DNA from: Acidobacteriota bacterium
Lineage (GTDB): Bacteria; Acidobacteriota; Blastocatellia; Pyrinomonadales; Pyrinomonadaceae
Reading direction: 5' to 3'
Assembly: GCA_003222855.1 (NCBI GenBank)
Contig: QHXH01000037.1
Location: 1 to 6,294 of the forward strand
Length of the DNA stretch: 6,294 nt
Below, piece by piece: positions 1 through 5,827 of this stretch (positions are counted from its first letter, which is position 1; every line of letters starts with the position of its first letter). The notes beneath the pieces were generated by a model. That model saw only the letters and a list, made by a program, of their open reading frames with translations, was not told the origin of the DNA and ran no database searches. Made by a program: the position numbers and the translations under genes.

Positions 1-175
1 TTTCAATGAGCGAGAGGTCAAACCCCGCCTGGGGCACCAAACGATTTTCCAGACCACGCGCCGTGCCAACAAATCTGACCACCGATGACCTATCGCGGCG
101 CATGATCTCTTTCGCCACCGCGATGCCGGGATAGATGTGACCGCCGGTGCCGCCCGCCGCAATCAACACGCGCAT
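1..175 (-). CDS. murG: MurG, N-terminal part (UDP-GlcNAc:lipid I N-acetylglucosaminyltransferase), cut by window edge
   Basis: MurG transfers GlcNAc from UDP-GlcNAc to lipid I on the inner face of the membrane, making lipid II. Only the first 58 codons are present; the gene runs off the left edge. The translation opens MRVLIAAGGTGGHIYPGIAV, which carries the MurG glycine-rich loop GGTGGHxxP near the N-terminus. The later segment GTARGLENRLVP (about residues 37-49) matches the GTxxGxExxLVP block of the family. The ATG at 175 lies only 3 bases after the ftsW TGA, and a weak GGTGAG ribosome-site-like string overlaps that stop, so murG is probably translated by coupling to ftsW. The order ftsW-murG is the usual one in dcw clusters. 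Family assignment is secure; the rest of the protein cannot be judged. Confidence 0.95.
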   Translation of the reverse strand, partial: MRVLIAAGGTGGHIYPGIAVAKEIMRRDRSSVVRFVGTARGLENRLVPQAGFDLSLIE

Positions 176-178
176 CGC

Positions 179-1393
179 TCACCCGTACCGCGCTCGCGCC
201 AGGGCGGTCGCGCGTTGCCGCGGTATTCGTCGCTTCCGGGGACGTGGCGCTTCGGCCCAATCATCCTCGTAGTCGCCTTCGTCAAAGCCGGCTCGCTTTC
301 CCAGCGCCGCATACTGCGAAATATTCAGAAGGATTCCTACTCCTGCCAGGGTCGGCACCAGCGAAGAACCACCATACGAAATGAATGGCAGCGGAATTCC
401 TTTGGTTGGCACCAGCGCCAATACGACGCTCATATTAAGGAGAGCCTGGGCCACGATTCCGACGACGATACCGATGCCAAGCAACATGCCGAATCGATCC
501 GGCGCTCGCAAAGCGGCGCGCATGCCGCGCCAAAGAAAAATTGCGAAGACAAAGACCACGATCGAAGCTCCGACTAATCCGAGTTCTTCGCCGACAACTG
601 CAAAGATGAAATCTGAATGCGCGAAGGGCAGAAATAAAAGTTTCTGCCGGCCTTGCGCGAATCCCAGTCCGTGCGTACCTCCCGAGCCAACCGCGATCAG
701 CGATTGGACCACCTGATAACCGCTGCCCTGAGAATCGGCCCAGGGATCGATAAAGGCCGACAGGCGCTTCATGCGAAACGGAGTGAAGATGAGCATCTTG
801 CCGACGTACAAAACTGCGGGCACTACTGCATACGCCAGATGTCGCGGCCGCATCCCGGCGGCAAAACAGATCGTGAAGCAGATGATCGCCAGCATCAACG
901 CGGTGCCCGAGTCCGGCTCTTTCGCGACCAGTCCCGCGACGATGCCAAGCACAAAAAAGCACGGCAAGAACGTTCGCCAGAACGAAACTTCGTCACCCGA
1001 TCGTTTCTCGATGAAGCGCGCCAGAAATAAGGCGAGCGAGAGCTTTGCAATCTCTGAGGGCTGAATTGAGAATCCGCGCAGCTTAATCCAGCGGCGCGCG
1101 CCGTTAACCGGCGAGAAACCAAAGACCGCGACCAGCAGCACTAGCGTAAAGATCAGCAATCCGTAGACGATCCAGCGACGGTTCAATCGTTGATAGTCGA
1201 AGCGCATCGCCACGAACATTGCTACAAAACCAATCGACGTCCAGAGCGTTTGTTTGATGACATAATGAAATTGGCTATGATTTTCCTGCTGCGCGATTAC
1301 GGCTGAGGCACTGTAAACCATCACCACCCCGAACAGCGCGAGCCCGACCGTCGCGGAGAACAACCACCTGTCGATTTGCAGTTTTTGCGGCAT
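179..1393 (-). CDS. ftsW: FtsW, SEDS-family septal peptidoglycan glycosyltransferase
   Basis: FtsW is the polytopic SEDS polymerase that makes septal glycan strands from lipid II together with its class B PBP partner (FtsI). The 404 residues are close to the usual length. Hydrophobic segments are spread through residues 11-365. Family marks include NGARRWI (97-103), QPSE (111-114), the AHSDFIF block (258-264) whose Asp261 corresponds to the essential SEDS aspartate, GEELG (268-272), and PTKGIPLPFISYGGSS (329-344). The cytoplasmic tail from about 366 is acidic and then strongly basic. A typical Glu in the LPEAHTDF block is Phe here (LPFAHSDF). FtsW rather than RodA is favoured by the position between murD and murG. 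The ATG at 1393 fits the normal SEDS N-terminus, but no Shine-Dalgarno sequence precedes it; a repeat element ends 11 bases upstream. Confidence 0.96.
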   Translation of the reverse strand: MPQKLQIDRWLFSATVGLALFGVVMVYSASAVIAQQENHSQFHYVIKQTLWTSIGFVAMFVAMRFDYQRLNRRWIVYGLLIFTLVLLVAVFGFSPVNGARRWIKLRGFSIQPSEIAKLSLALFLARFIEKRSGDEVSFWRTFLPCFFVLGIVAGLVAKEPDSGTALMLAIICFTICFAAGMRPRHLAYAVVPAVLYVGKMLIFTPFRMKRLSAFIDPWADSQGSGYQVVQSLIAVGSGGTHGLGFAQGRQKLLFLPFAHSDFIFAVVGEELGLVGASIVVFVFAIFLWRGMRAALRAPDRFGMLLGIGIVVGIVAQALLNMSVVLALVPTKGIPLPFISYGGSSLVPTLAGVGILLNISQYAALGKRAGFDEGDYEDDWAEAPRPRKRRIPRQRATALARARYG

Positions 1394-1404
1394 TGAATCG
1401 GATC

Positions 1405-1518
1405 AGCCACAGAGACACAGAGGCGCGGAGCAAAAACCAAGACACAAAAGAAAACGGTGATATTGTGATTTTTCTCTAATCATCCTCTGCGTCTCTGCGT
1501 CTCTGCGTCTCTGTGGCT
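1405..1518. repeat. Inverted-repeat element (CACAGAGACGCAGAG type) in the ftsW/murD gap, overlapping the murD 3' end
   Basis: The left arm (1405-1423, AGCCACAGAGACACAGAGG) is the imperfect reverse complement of the right arm (1484-1518), which reads on the minus strand as AGCCACAGAG followed by repeats of the 8-base unit GACGCAGA. Over the first 18 positions the arms differ once. The right arm is longer (35 against 19 bases), probably through extra 8-base units. The 60 bases between the arms (1424-1483) are AT-rich and do not match the loop of the related element at 2881-3056. The right arm lies inside the murD reading frame and encodes residues 456-467. No transposase and no clear target duplication are visible. 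The arms could pair in the mRNA or as a DNA cruciform; a function is not shown. Confidence 0.85.
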
Positions 1519-2882
1519 GTTTCTTCCTTCAACCGTCGGACTTCTTCCTTAAATACTCTTCCCCGATGCTCGAAACTCTCGAACATGTCAAAACTCGCGC
1601 ACGCAGGCGCAAGCAAAACTATGTCGCGCGGCTCGGCGGCAGCAAAACTCTTTAGCACCGCATCGTGCATGTCCGCAGCATGCTCGTACGGCGCAGCAGT
1701 TCCTATTTCGGCTTCGATGGTTTTTGCGTCTTCGCCGATCAGAATCATTTTTCGCACGCCTGCTTTGATTAATTCAATCAGCGGCGCATACGGCGCCTGC
1801 TTGCCTCGCCCACCAAGAATTACGACGACCTTTCCCGGTTCGTCCGCGAACGCTGCCAGCGCTTTCATGGTCGCATCGACGCTGGTCGCTTTCGAATCGT
1901 TGACGAAACGCACCTCGTTGATTTCTCCAACCTGCTCGAGCCGATGCTCAACTGGTTGAAACCGCCGCACCGTGTCGCGCAACGAATCCGGCGCCGCGCC
2001 GCACGCGAGACCCGCCGCAAACGCGGCCAAAACATTCTCGACGTTGTGAGTTCCGCGCAGACGCATTTCATCGCGGGGCATCAGGACGCGCTCGCCGTCT
2101 TTGGTGCGCGATACGAGTTCGCGTTCGCGCAGAAACAATCCGTCGTCCAATTCGCGCGCAACACTGAACCGCACCACGTGCGCGCGCAAACCATTCGCCC
2201 ACGAGGAAACGATTTCATCGTCAGCGTTAAGGATCGCGACATCGCTCGGCGTCTGATTGCGAAAGACGTTGTGTTTCGCTGCCGCGTAATCAAAGAGCGA
2301 TTCGTAACGATCCATATGGTTCGGAGTAACGTTAAGCACCGCCGCCACCGCCGGATGAAAATCGACGATCGTTTCGAGCTGAAAACTCGAAAGCTCGACC
2401 ACGTTCCAACCGTCATCGCGCGATGAATCAATCATCGAAATCAGCGCCTTACCAATGTTTCCACCAACCTGAACGTTGAGTCCGGCGTCCTTCAACATCT
2501 CTCCAATTAACGATGTAGTCGTCGTCTTTCCATTCGATCCCGTAATCGCGACGGTGCGGCCTCGCAGAAAACGTGAGGCCAGTTCGACTTCACCGATTAC
2601 TTCCGCCCCGCGCCGATCGGCATAACGAATCGGGATCGCCTTTGTCGGCACGCCGGGACTTACGACGACCAAATCAACCTGATCTAAAAGCCAGGACGGC
2701 GGATCGCCTTCGATTAAGCCGACACCTTCAGTTTTCAAATCGAGCGCTGCCTGGGACCACTCAGTCAGCGGTTTGCGATCATTCAAGGCGACAATCGCTC
2801 CGCGCCGAACCAGGAACCGCGCGCTCGCAATTCCGCTGCGCGCCGCGCCGATGACCAGGGCTTTTCTGCCGGCGATTTCCAT
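1476..2882 (-). CDS. murD: MurD, UDP-N-acetylmuramoyl-L-alanine:D-glutamate ligase
   Basis: MurD adds D-Glu to UDP-MurNAc-L-Ala in the cytoplasm, using ATP. From the ATG at 2882 the protein has 468 residues (E. coli MurD has 438). It shows the N-terminal Rossmann-like GAARSG (12-17), the ATP loop GSNGKTTT (115-122), ELSSFQLE (163-170), LNVTPNHMDRY (183-193) followed by AAKHNVF with the probable carbamylated Lys203, VEHRLE (311-316), NDSKATS (328-334) and LLAPACASFDMF (423-434). The frame stays open upstream to a GTG at 2897, but that adds only five residues (VPLWL) read from repeat DNA, and the protein aligns naturally from MEIAGRKALVIG, so the ATG is preferred. No Shine-Dalgarno sequence precedes it. 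The last dozen or so residues (TETQRRRDAEDD) are encoded by a repeat element and are not part of the ligase fold. Confidence 0.96.
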   Translation of the reverse strand: MEIAGRKALVIGAARSGIASARFLVRRGAIVALNDRKPLTEWSQAALDLKTEGVGLIEGDPPSWLLDQVDLVVVSPGVPTKAIPIRYADRRGAEVIGEVELASRFLRGRTVAITGSNGKTTTTSLIGEMLKDAGLNVQVGGNIGKALISMIDSSRDDGWNVVELSSFQLETIVDFHPAVAAVLNVTPNHMDRYESLFDYAAAKHNVFRNQTPSDVAILNADDEIVSSWANGLRAHVVRFSVARELDDGLFLRERELVSRTKDGERVLMPRDEMRLRGTHNVENVLAAFAAGLACGAAPDSLRDTVRRFQPVEHRLEQVGEINEVRFVNDSKATSVDATMKALAAFADEPGKVVVILGGRGKQAPYAPLIELIKAGVRKMILIGEDAKTIEAEIGTAAPYEHAADMHDAVLKSFAAAEPRDIVLLAPACASFDMFESFEHRGRVFKEEVRRLKEETATETQRRRDAEDD

Positions 2883-3056
2883 TAGCCACAGAGGCACAGA
2901 GACACAGAGAAAAGGTAATCAGCCGCGGATGAACGCGGATGAACGCAGATAGAAAAACGGAATCTCATAATTTTCTTCATTTGTTTCTTATCCGCGGTTA
3001 TCTGCGTTAATCCGCGGCGAATTCTCTTTCCGTGTCTCTGCGTCTCTGTGGCTAAT
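2881..3056. repeat. Composite nested inverted-repeat element filling the murD/mraY gap
   Basis: The outer arms are 2881-2905 (ATTAGCCACAGAGGCACAGA and onward) and 3032-3056, which are reverse complements with 2 mismatches in 25. They belong to the same CACAGAGAC type as the arms at 1405-1518. A second, unrelated inverted repeat (2922-3018) is nested inside. The element covers 176 of the 179 intergenic bases. Its left end includes two bases of the murD start codon, and its right end is 5 bases from the mraY stop, so it replaces the normal murD leader. A transcript would be able to fold into a long two-part hairpin. No terminal target duplication and no coding sequence for a mobility protein are seen. 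I recall similar short repeats from many environmental bacterial genomes, but cannot check copy number here. Confidence 0.88.
2922..3018. repeat. Inner inverted repeat built on a 10-base GCGGATGAAC unit
   Basis: The left arm 2922-2951 reads GCCGCGGATGAACGCGGATG and continues GAACGCAGATA, giving two and a half copies of a 10-base unit. The reverse complement of the right arm (2989-3018) reads GCCGCGGATTAACGCAGATA and continues ACCGCGGATA. The two 30-base arms match at 25 positions. The 37-base centre (2952-2988) is AT-rich. This is a different sequence family from the outer arms, so it is either a separate element inserted in the loop of the first or the core of one composite element. Confidence 0.85.
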
Positions 3057-3061
3057 TTCTT

Positions 3062-4216
3062 CTATCTCAACTTCAAAGTCGAAAGACTCAACAGCGCAAA
3101 CAGGATCGCCAGGATCACGAATCGAAAGACGATCTTCGATTCTTTCCACCCGACCATTTCAAAGTGATGATGTAACGGCGTCATCTTAAAGACGCGGCGC
3201 CCGACACCACTCGTGCGTTTCGTCATTTTGAAGACGCTGACTTGCACCATCACCGACAGCGCCTCCATCACAAACACACCGCCCACCATCAACAGCATGA
3301 ATTCCTGTTTCGTGAGCACCGCGATTGTTCCCACCGCGCCGCCGATGGCCAGGCTCCCGACGTCGCCCATAAAGACTTCGGCCGGCGGCGCATTGAACCA
3401 AAGAAATCCCAGGCTCGCGCCGGCCATCGCGCCGCAGAAAACACTCAGTTCCGCCGCCTCGGGCCGGTGCGTTAAGTCGAGATAGTTGGCCCAGCGCGCA
3501 TCGCTGCTCAAATAAGTGAACGCGGTTAGCGCTGTCATCGCGATGAATGTCACACTGATCGCGAGACCATCCAGCCCGTCCGTCAGGTTCACCGCGTTGG
3601 TCGCGCCCAACAAAACGACAGTAACCAGCGCCAAATAAAGATAAGGACCGATCACGCTGATGCCGTTCGGATCGGCCGTGCTCTTGAAGAATGGAATGCT
3701 GACGTCCCATGAATACTTCGTCTGGAAATACTGAGTCGAGATGTAAAGTGCCAGCCAGACCGCGATCGCGATAATCAATTGGAAGAGAATCTTCTGTCGT
3801 CCGGTTAATCCAAGGCTGCGATGCTTTACTAACTTCACGTAATCGTCGGCAAACCCGACCGCGCCGAAACCCAGCGTCGCCAGAATAGTTATCCAAATAT
3901 AAAGACCGGAGAGCCTGGCCCACAGCAACGTCGAAATGACCACCGACCCGATGATCAGCAAGCCGCCCATCGTCGGCGTGTCGCGCTTGGCGATATGCGC
4001 CTGCGGACCTTCTTCGCGAATTTGTTGTCCGATGTTCCATCTCTTCAAACCTTCGATCAGCTTGCGCCCAAACAAGAGCGAGATCAGCATCGCCGTGACC
4101 GAAGCATAGGCCGTGCGAAAAGTGACGTACTGAAAAACGTTCAGCGCCTTTACGAGATACCAATCCTGATCTTTGAAACGGCTGTAGATCAGTTCGTAAA
4201 GGATGTAATAGACCAT
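3062..4216 (-). CDS. mraY: MraY, phospho-N-acetylmuramoyl-pentapeptide transferase
   Basis: MraY is an integral membrane enzyme that transfers phospho-MurNAc-pentapeptide from UDP to undecaprenyl phosphate, giving lipid I. The 384 residues are slightly longer than E. coli MraY (360), mostly from an N-terminal extension and a longer central loop. The conserved features are in order: KRDTPTMGG (77-85), the paired aspartates in GFADDY (Asp124 and Asp125), NAVNLTDGLDGLA (207-219), the catalytic Asp285 in VFMGDVGSLA (281-290), GGVFVMEALSV (312-322), and PLHHHFE (347-353). Hydrophobic segments occur throughout, as expected for about ten membrane helices. The ATG at 4216 is the only good start, but the upstream sequence GTGTGACAA has no ribosome site; a GC-rich repeat ends just upstream. 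Its product feeds MurG in the same cluster. Confidence 0.97.
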   Translation of the reverse strand: MVYYILYELIYSRFKDQDWYLVKALNVFQYVTFRTAYASVTAMLISLLFGRKLIEGLKRWNIGQQIREEGPQAHIAKRDTPTMGGLLIIGSVVISTLLWARLSGLYIWITILATLGFGAVGFADDYVKLVKHRSLGLTGRQKILFQLIIAIAVWLALYISTQYFQTKYSWDVSIPFFKSTADPNGISVIGPYLYLALVTVVLLGATNAVNLTDGLDGLAISVTFIAMTALTAFTYLSSDARWANYLDLTHRPEAAELSVFCGAMAGASLGFLWFNAPPAEVFMGDVGSLAIGGAVGTIAVLTKQEFMLLMVGGVFVMEALSVMVQVSVFKMTKRTSGVGRRVFKMTPLHHHFEMVGWKESKIVFRFVILAILFALLSLSTLKLR

Positions 4217-4221
4217 TTGTC

Positions 4222-4289
4222 ACACTGGAGCGCGGGCATCCTGCCCGGAGAGCGCGCGCAGCGCGCTCAAGCCCTCCCGCTCCGGGCTA
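4222..4289. repeat. GC-rich quasi-palindromic element in the mraY/murF gap
   Basis: This is a set of nested palindromes. A perfect 8-base stem, GAGCGCGC (4250-4257) with GCGCGCTC (4261-4268), closes a 3-base loop. It is flanked by GCCCGGA (4243-4249) paired with TCCGGGC (4281-4287). A competing hairpin pairs CGGGCA (4233-4238) with TGCCCG (4242-4247), also over a 3-base loop. GGAGCGCGGG (4227-4236) and CCCGCTCC (4276-4283) make a further imperfect outer pairing. The element fills the 70-base gap, and the murF TAG (4287-4289) sits at its right border. There is no U-run after the stem on the minus strand, so an intrinsic terminator is not supported. The boundaries are approximate and the function is unknown. 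Confidence 0.75.
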
Positions 4290-5771
4290 CTGTCCCGCGA
4301 GCGCGAACTTCTGCTTGAGGGCTGCCACCACCTTGTCCGTCTCTACGCTGCGCGAACCCTTGACCAAAATCAAATCGCCTTCTCGTACTTCGCTAATCGC
4401 GGCCGCGGCGGCTTCGTCTGAGCTCTCAAAGAATCGCGTCGCGGCTAGTCCTTCATCGCGCGCGCCGGCAACAATTTCGTTCGCCAGGCCGCGCACTCCC
4501 CACAGTACGTCAATTCCCAGCCGGGCAATCTCGTGGCCAGCCTCACGATGCATCTGTGGAGATTCCGGCCCCAGCTCGAGCATCTCGCCCGCCACCACCA
4601 CGCGTCGTTGCACTTTATCCCGCGCCTCGGCCAGGGTATGCACCATGCTCAACAGCGATCGCGGATTCGAATTGTACGAGTCGTCAACGACTGTGAAACC
4701 GGAAGCGAAATTCAAAACCTCACCGCGCATCTTCGGAGGCTTTACTGAACCCAAAGCGTCCGCAATCAACTCAGGCTTCAACTTCAGCGCGGTGGCCACG
4801 GCTGACGCTGCCAGCGAATTCATCAAGTTGTGCGCGCCCGTCATCGGCAAATTCGCGACGGCCTCGCCCAGCGGCGTATTCAAGCGAAATCGGATCGACC
4901 CAAATTGCGATGTGTCGATCTCGCTTGCAGTCACGTCGGCCTGGTTCTGAATTCCAAAGGTGAGCACCGGCCCATCCGTTTTTGACTTCATTTCCATAAC
5001 AAGTTTGTCGTCCGCATTCAGCACGGCCACGCCGCCGGGTTTCAAGCCTTCGATCAACTCAGCTTTCATCGCGGCGACGGTTTCGATCGTGCCCAGATGT
5101 TCCAGATGCACGGGCGCGACCATCAATTCCACGCCGACATCAGGCGGCGTGATTTGCACGAGACGTCGAATCTCATGCGTGGGCGAGGACATTCCCATCT
5201 CCAGCACAGCCAGATCGTAATCGTCCGGCTGATGACCCTGACTGACCATTTGCAATACCGAAAGCGGCAGCCCGAGGCCGTTGTTATAATTGCGTTCGCT
5301 CTTCAATACACGATAACCGGACTTTGACAGAACGTGCGCCGTCAGCTCCTTCGTCGTCGTCTTTCCCGCGCTGCCGGTAATTCCCACAACCGGTTTTCCC
5401 CACGCTTCGTAAACCTGCCGCGCCAGAGTTTGCAGCGCGGCGATTACGTCGTCGACGATTAACAGGCGATCGATCAACCGCTGCATGTCCGCATGATCAT
5501 CGACGCGTTCGCGACGCGCGACCGCGGCCAGGGCGCCTCTGGCAAACGCGCCGGCAATAAAATTGTGCGCGTCTGCGAAAGTCCCGTTGAATCCCGCCCG
5601 TTCATAGTCCGGTTGCGATAATGCGAAGAAGAGCTCGCCCGCGCGGGCCGTGCGCGAATCGATCGAGAAATCACTTATTTGTTTGTCAAAGAGCTCGGCG
5701 CGCAGACTGATCGTCGTCGCGCCCATCAAGCTTGCTGCAGTTCTAATATCCACGTCATAAGTCAGAACCAC
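4287..5771 (-). CDS. murF: MurF, UDP-MurNAc-tripeptide:D-alanyl-D-alanine ligase
   Basis: MurF is the cytoplasmic ATP-dependent ligase that adds D-Ala-D-Ala to complete UDP-MurNAc-pentapeptide. The 494 residues are somewhat longer than E. coli MurF (452). Visible features: the SIDSRTARAGELFFAL block (36-51) of the N-terminal substrate domain, the ATP loop GSAGKTTTKE (133-142), NYNNGLGLPL (161-170), EMGMS (191-195), PVHLEHLG (220-227), VVDDSYNSNP (361-370), VVAGEMLELG (392-401) and VKGSRSVETDKV (470-481). NYNN, DDSYNSNP and KGSRS point to MurF and not MurE. The start is uncertain: the GTG at 5771 gives the longest frame, while the GTG at 5753 gives MDIRTAASLMGA, an equally natural N-terminus, with AGGTGG about 14 bases before it. 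A partial ftsI lies directly upstream with no murE between. The TAG stop lies at the edge of a repeat element. Confidence 0.95.
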   Translation of the reverse strand: MVLTYDVDIRTAASLMGATTISLRAELFDKQISDFSIDSRTARAGELFFALSQPDYERAGFNGTFADAHNFIAGAFARGALAAVARRERVDDHADMQRLIDRLLIVDDVIAALQTLARQVYEAWGKPVVGITGSAGKTTTKELTAHVLSKSGYRVLKSERNYNNGLGLPLSVLQMVSQGHQPDDYDLAVLEMGMSSPTHEIRRLVQITPPDVGVELMVAPVHLEHLGTIETVAAMKAELIEGLKPGGVAVLNADDKLVMEMKSKTDGPVLTFGIQNQADVTASEIDTSQFGSIRFRLNTPLGEAVANLPMTGAHNLMNSLAASAVATALKLKPELIADALGSVKPPKMRGEVLNFASGFTVVDDSYNSNPRSLLSMVHTLAEARDKVQRRVVVAGEMLELGPESPQMHREAGHEIARLGIDVLWGVRGLANEIVAGARDEGLAATRFFESSDEAAAAAISEVREGDLILVKGSRSVETDKVVAALKQKFALAGQ

Positions 5772-5793
5772 CTGCGGTAGCGGATGGTTGCTC

Positions 5794-5827
5794 TTTAAGA
5801 TCGATTGCCATTCATATTTAAGATCGA
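5794..5827. repeat. 11-base direct repeat TTTAAGATCGA at the ftsI/murF junction
   Basis: TTTAAGATCGA occurs at 5794-5804 and again at 5817-5827, a 23-base step. The right copy contains the ftsI stop codon (TAA on the minus strand, 5820-5818); the left copy is in the short ftsI/murF spacer. It may be a small tandem duplication or a trace of a rearrangement at the place where murE normally lies. It may also be chance. Confidence 0.6.

Noticed and set aside
435..962. 175-codon minus-strand frame inside ftsW
   Set aside because: Shifted frame of ftsW with no hydrophobic pattern or known motif.
1944..2426. 160-codon plus-strand frame antisense to murD
   Set aside because: It lies wholly inside murD, is rich in Arg and His as expected from antisense reading of GC-rich coding DNA, and has no recognisable domain.
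2880..2897. Upstream GTG start for murD at 2897
   Set aside because: It would add only VPLWL, encoded by the repeat arm, before the family-typical N-terminus; the ATG at 2882 is better.
2952..2988. Promoter for murD in the AT-rich centre of the nested repeat
   Set aside because: I could not find a convincing pair of -35 and -10 boxes with proper spacing; base composition alone is not enough.
2881..3056. Insertion sequence or CRISPR array
   Set aside because: There is no transposase and no visible target duplication. The repeats are inverted and imperfect, without regular unique spacers, so neither call is supported.
3186..4223. 345-codon open frame on the minus strand overlapping mraY
   Set aside because: It lies in another frame of the well-supported mraY, has an Arg- and Gly-rich composition typical of a shifted GC-rich frame, and shows no family motif.
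4222..4289. Rho-independent terminator between murF and mraY
   Set aside because: The stem is strong but no U-run follows on the transcribed strand, and the next essential gene starts immediately, so termination here is unlikely.
4315..4950. 211-codon plus-strand frame antisense to murF
   Set aside because: Ser/Ala-rich low-complexity translation from the antisense of conserved murF sequence; no start signal or motif.
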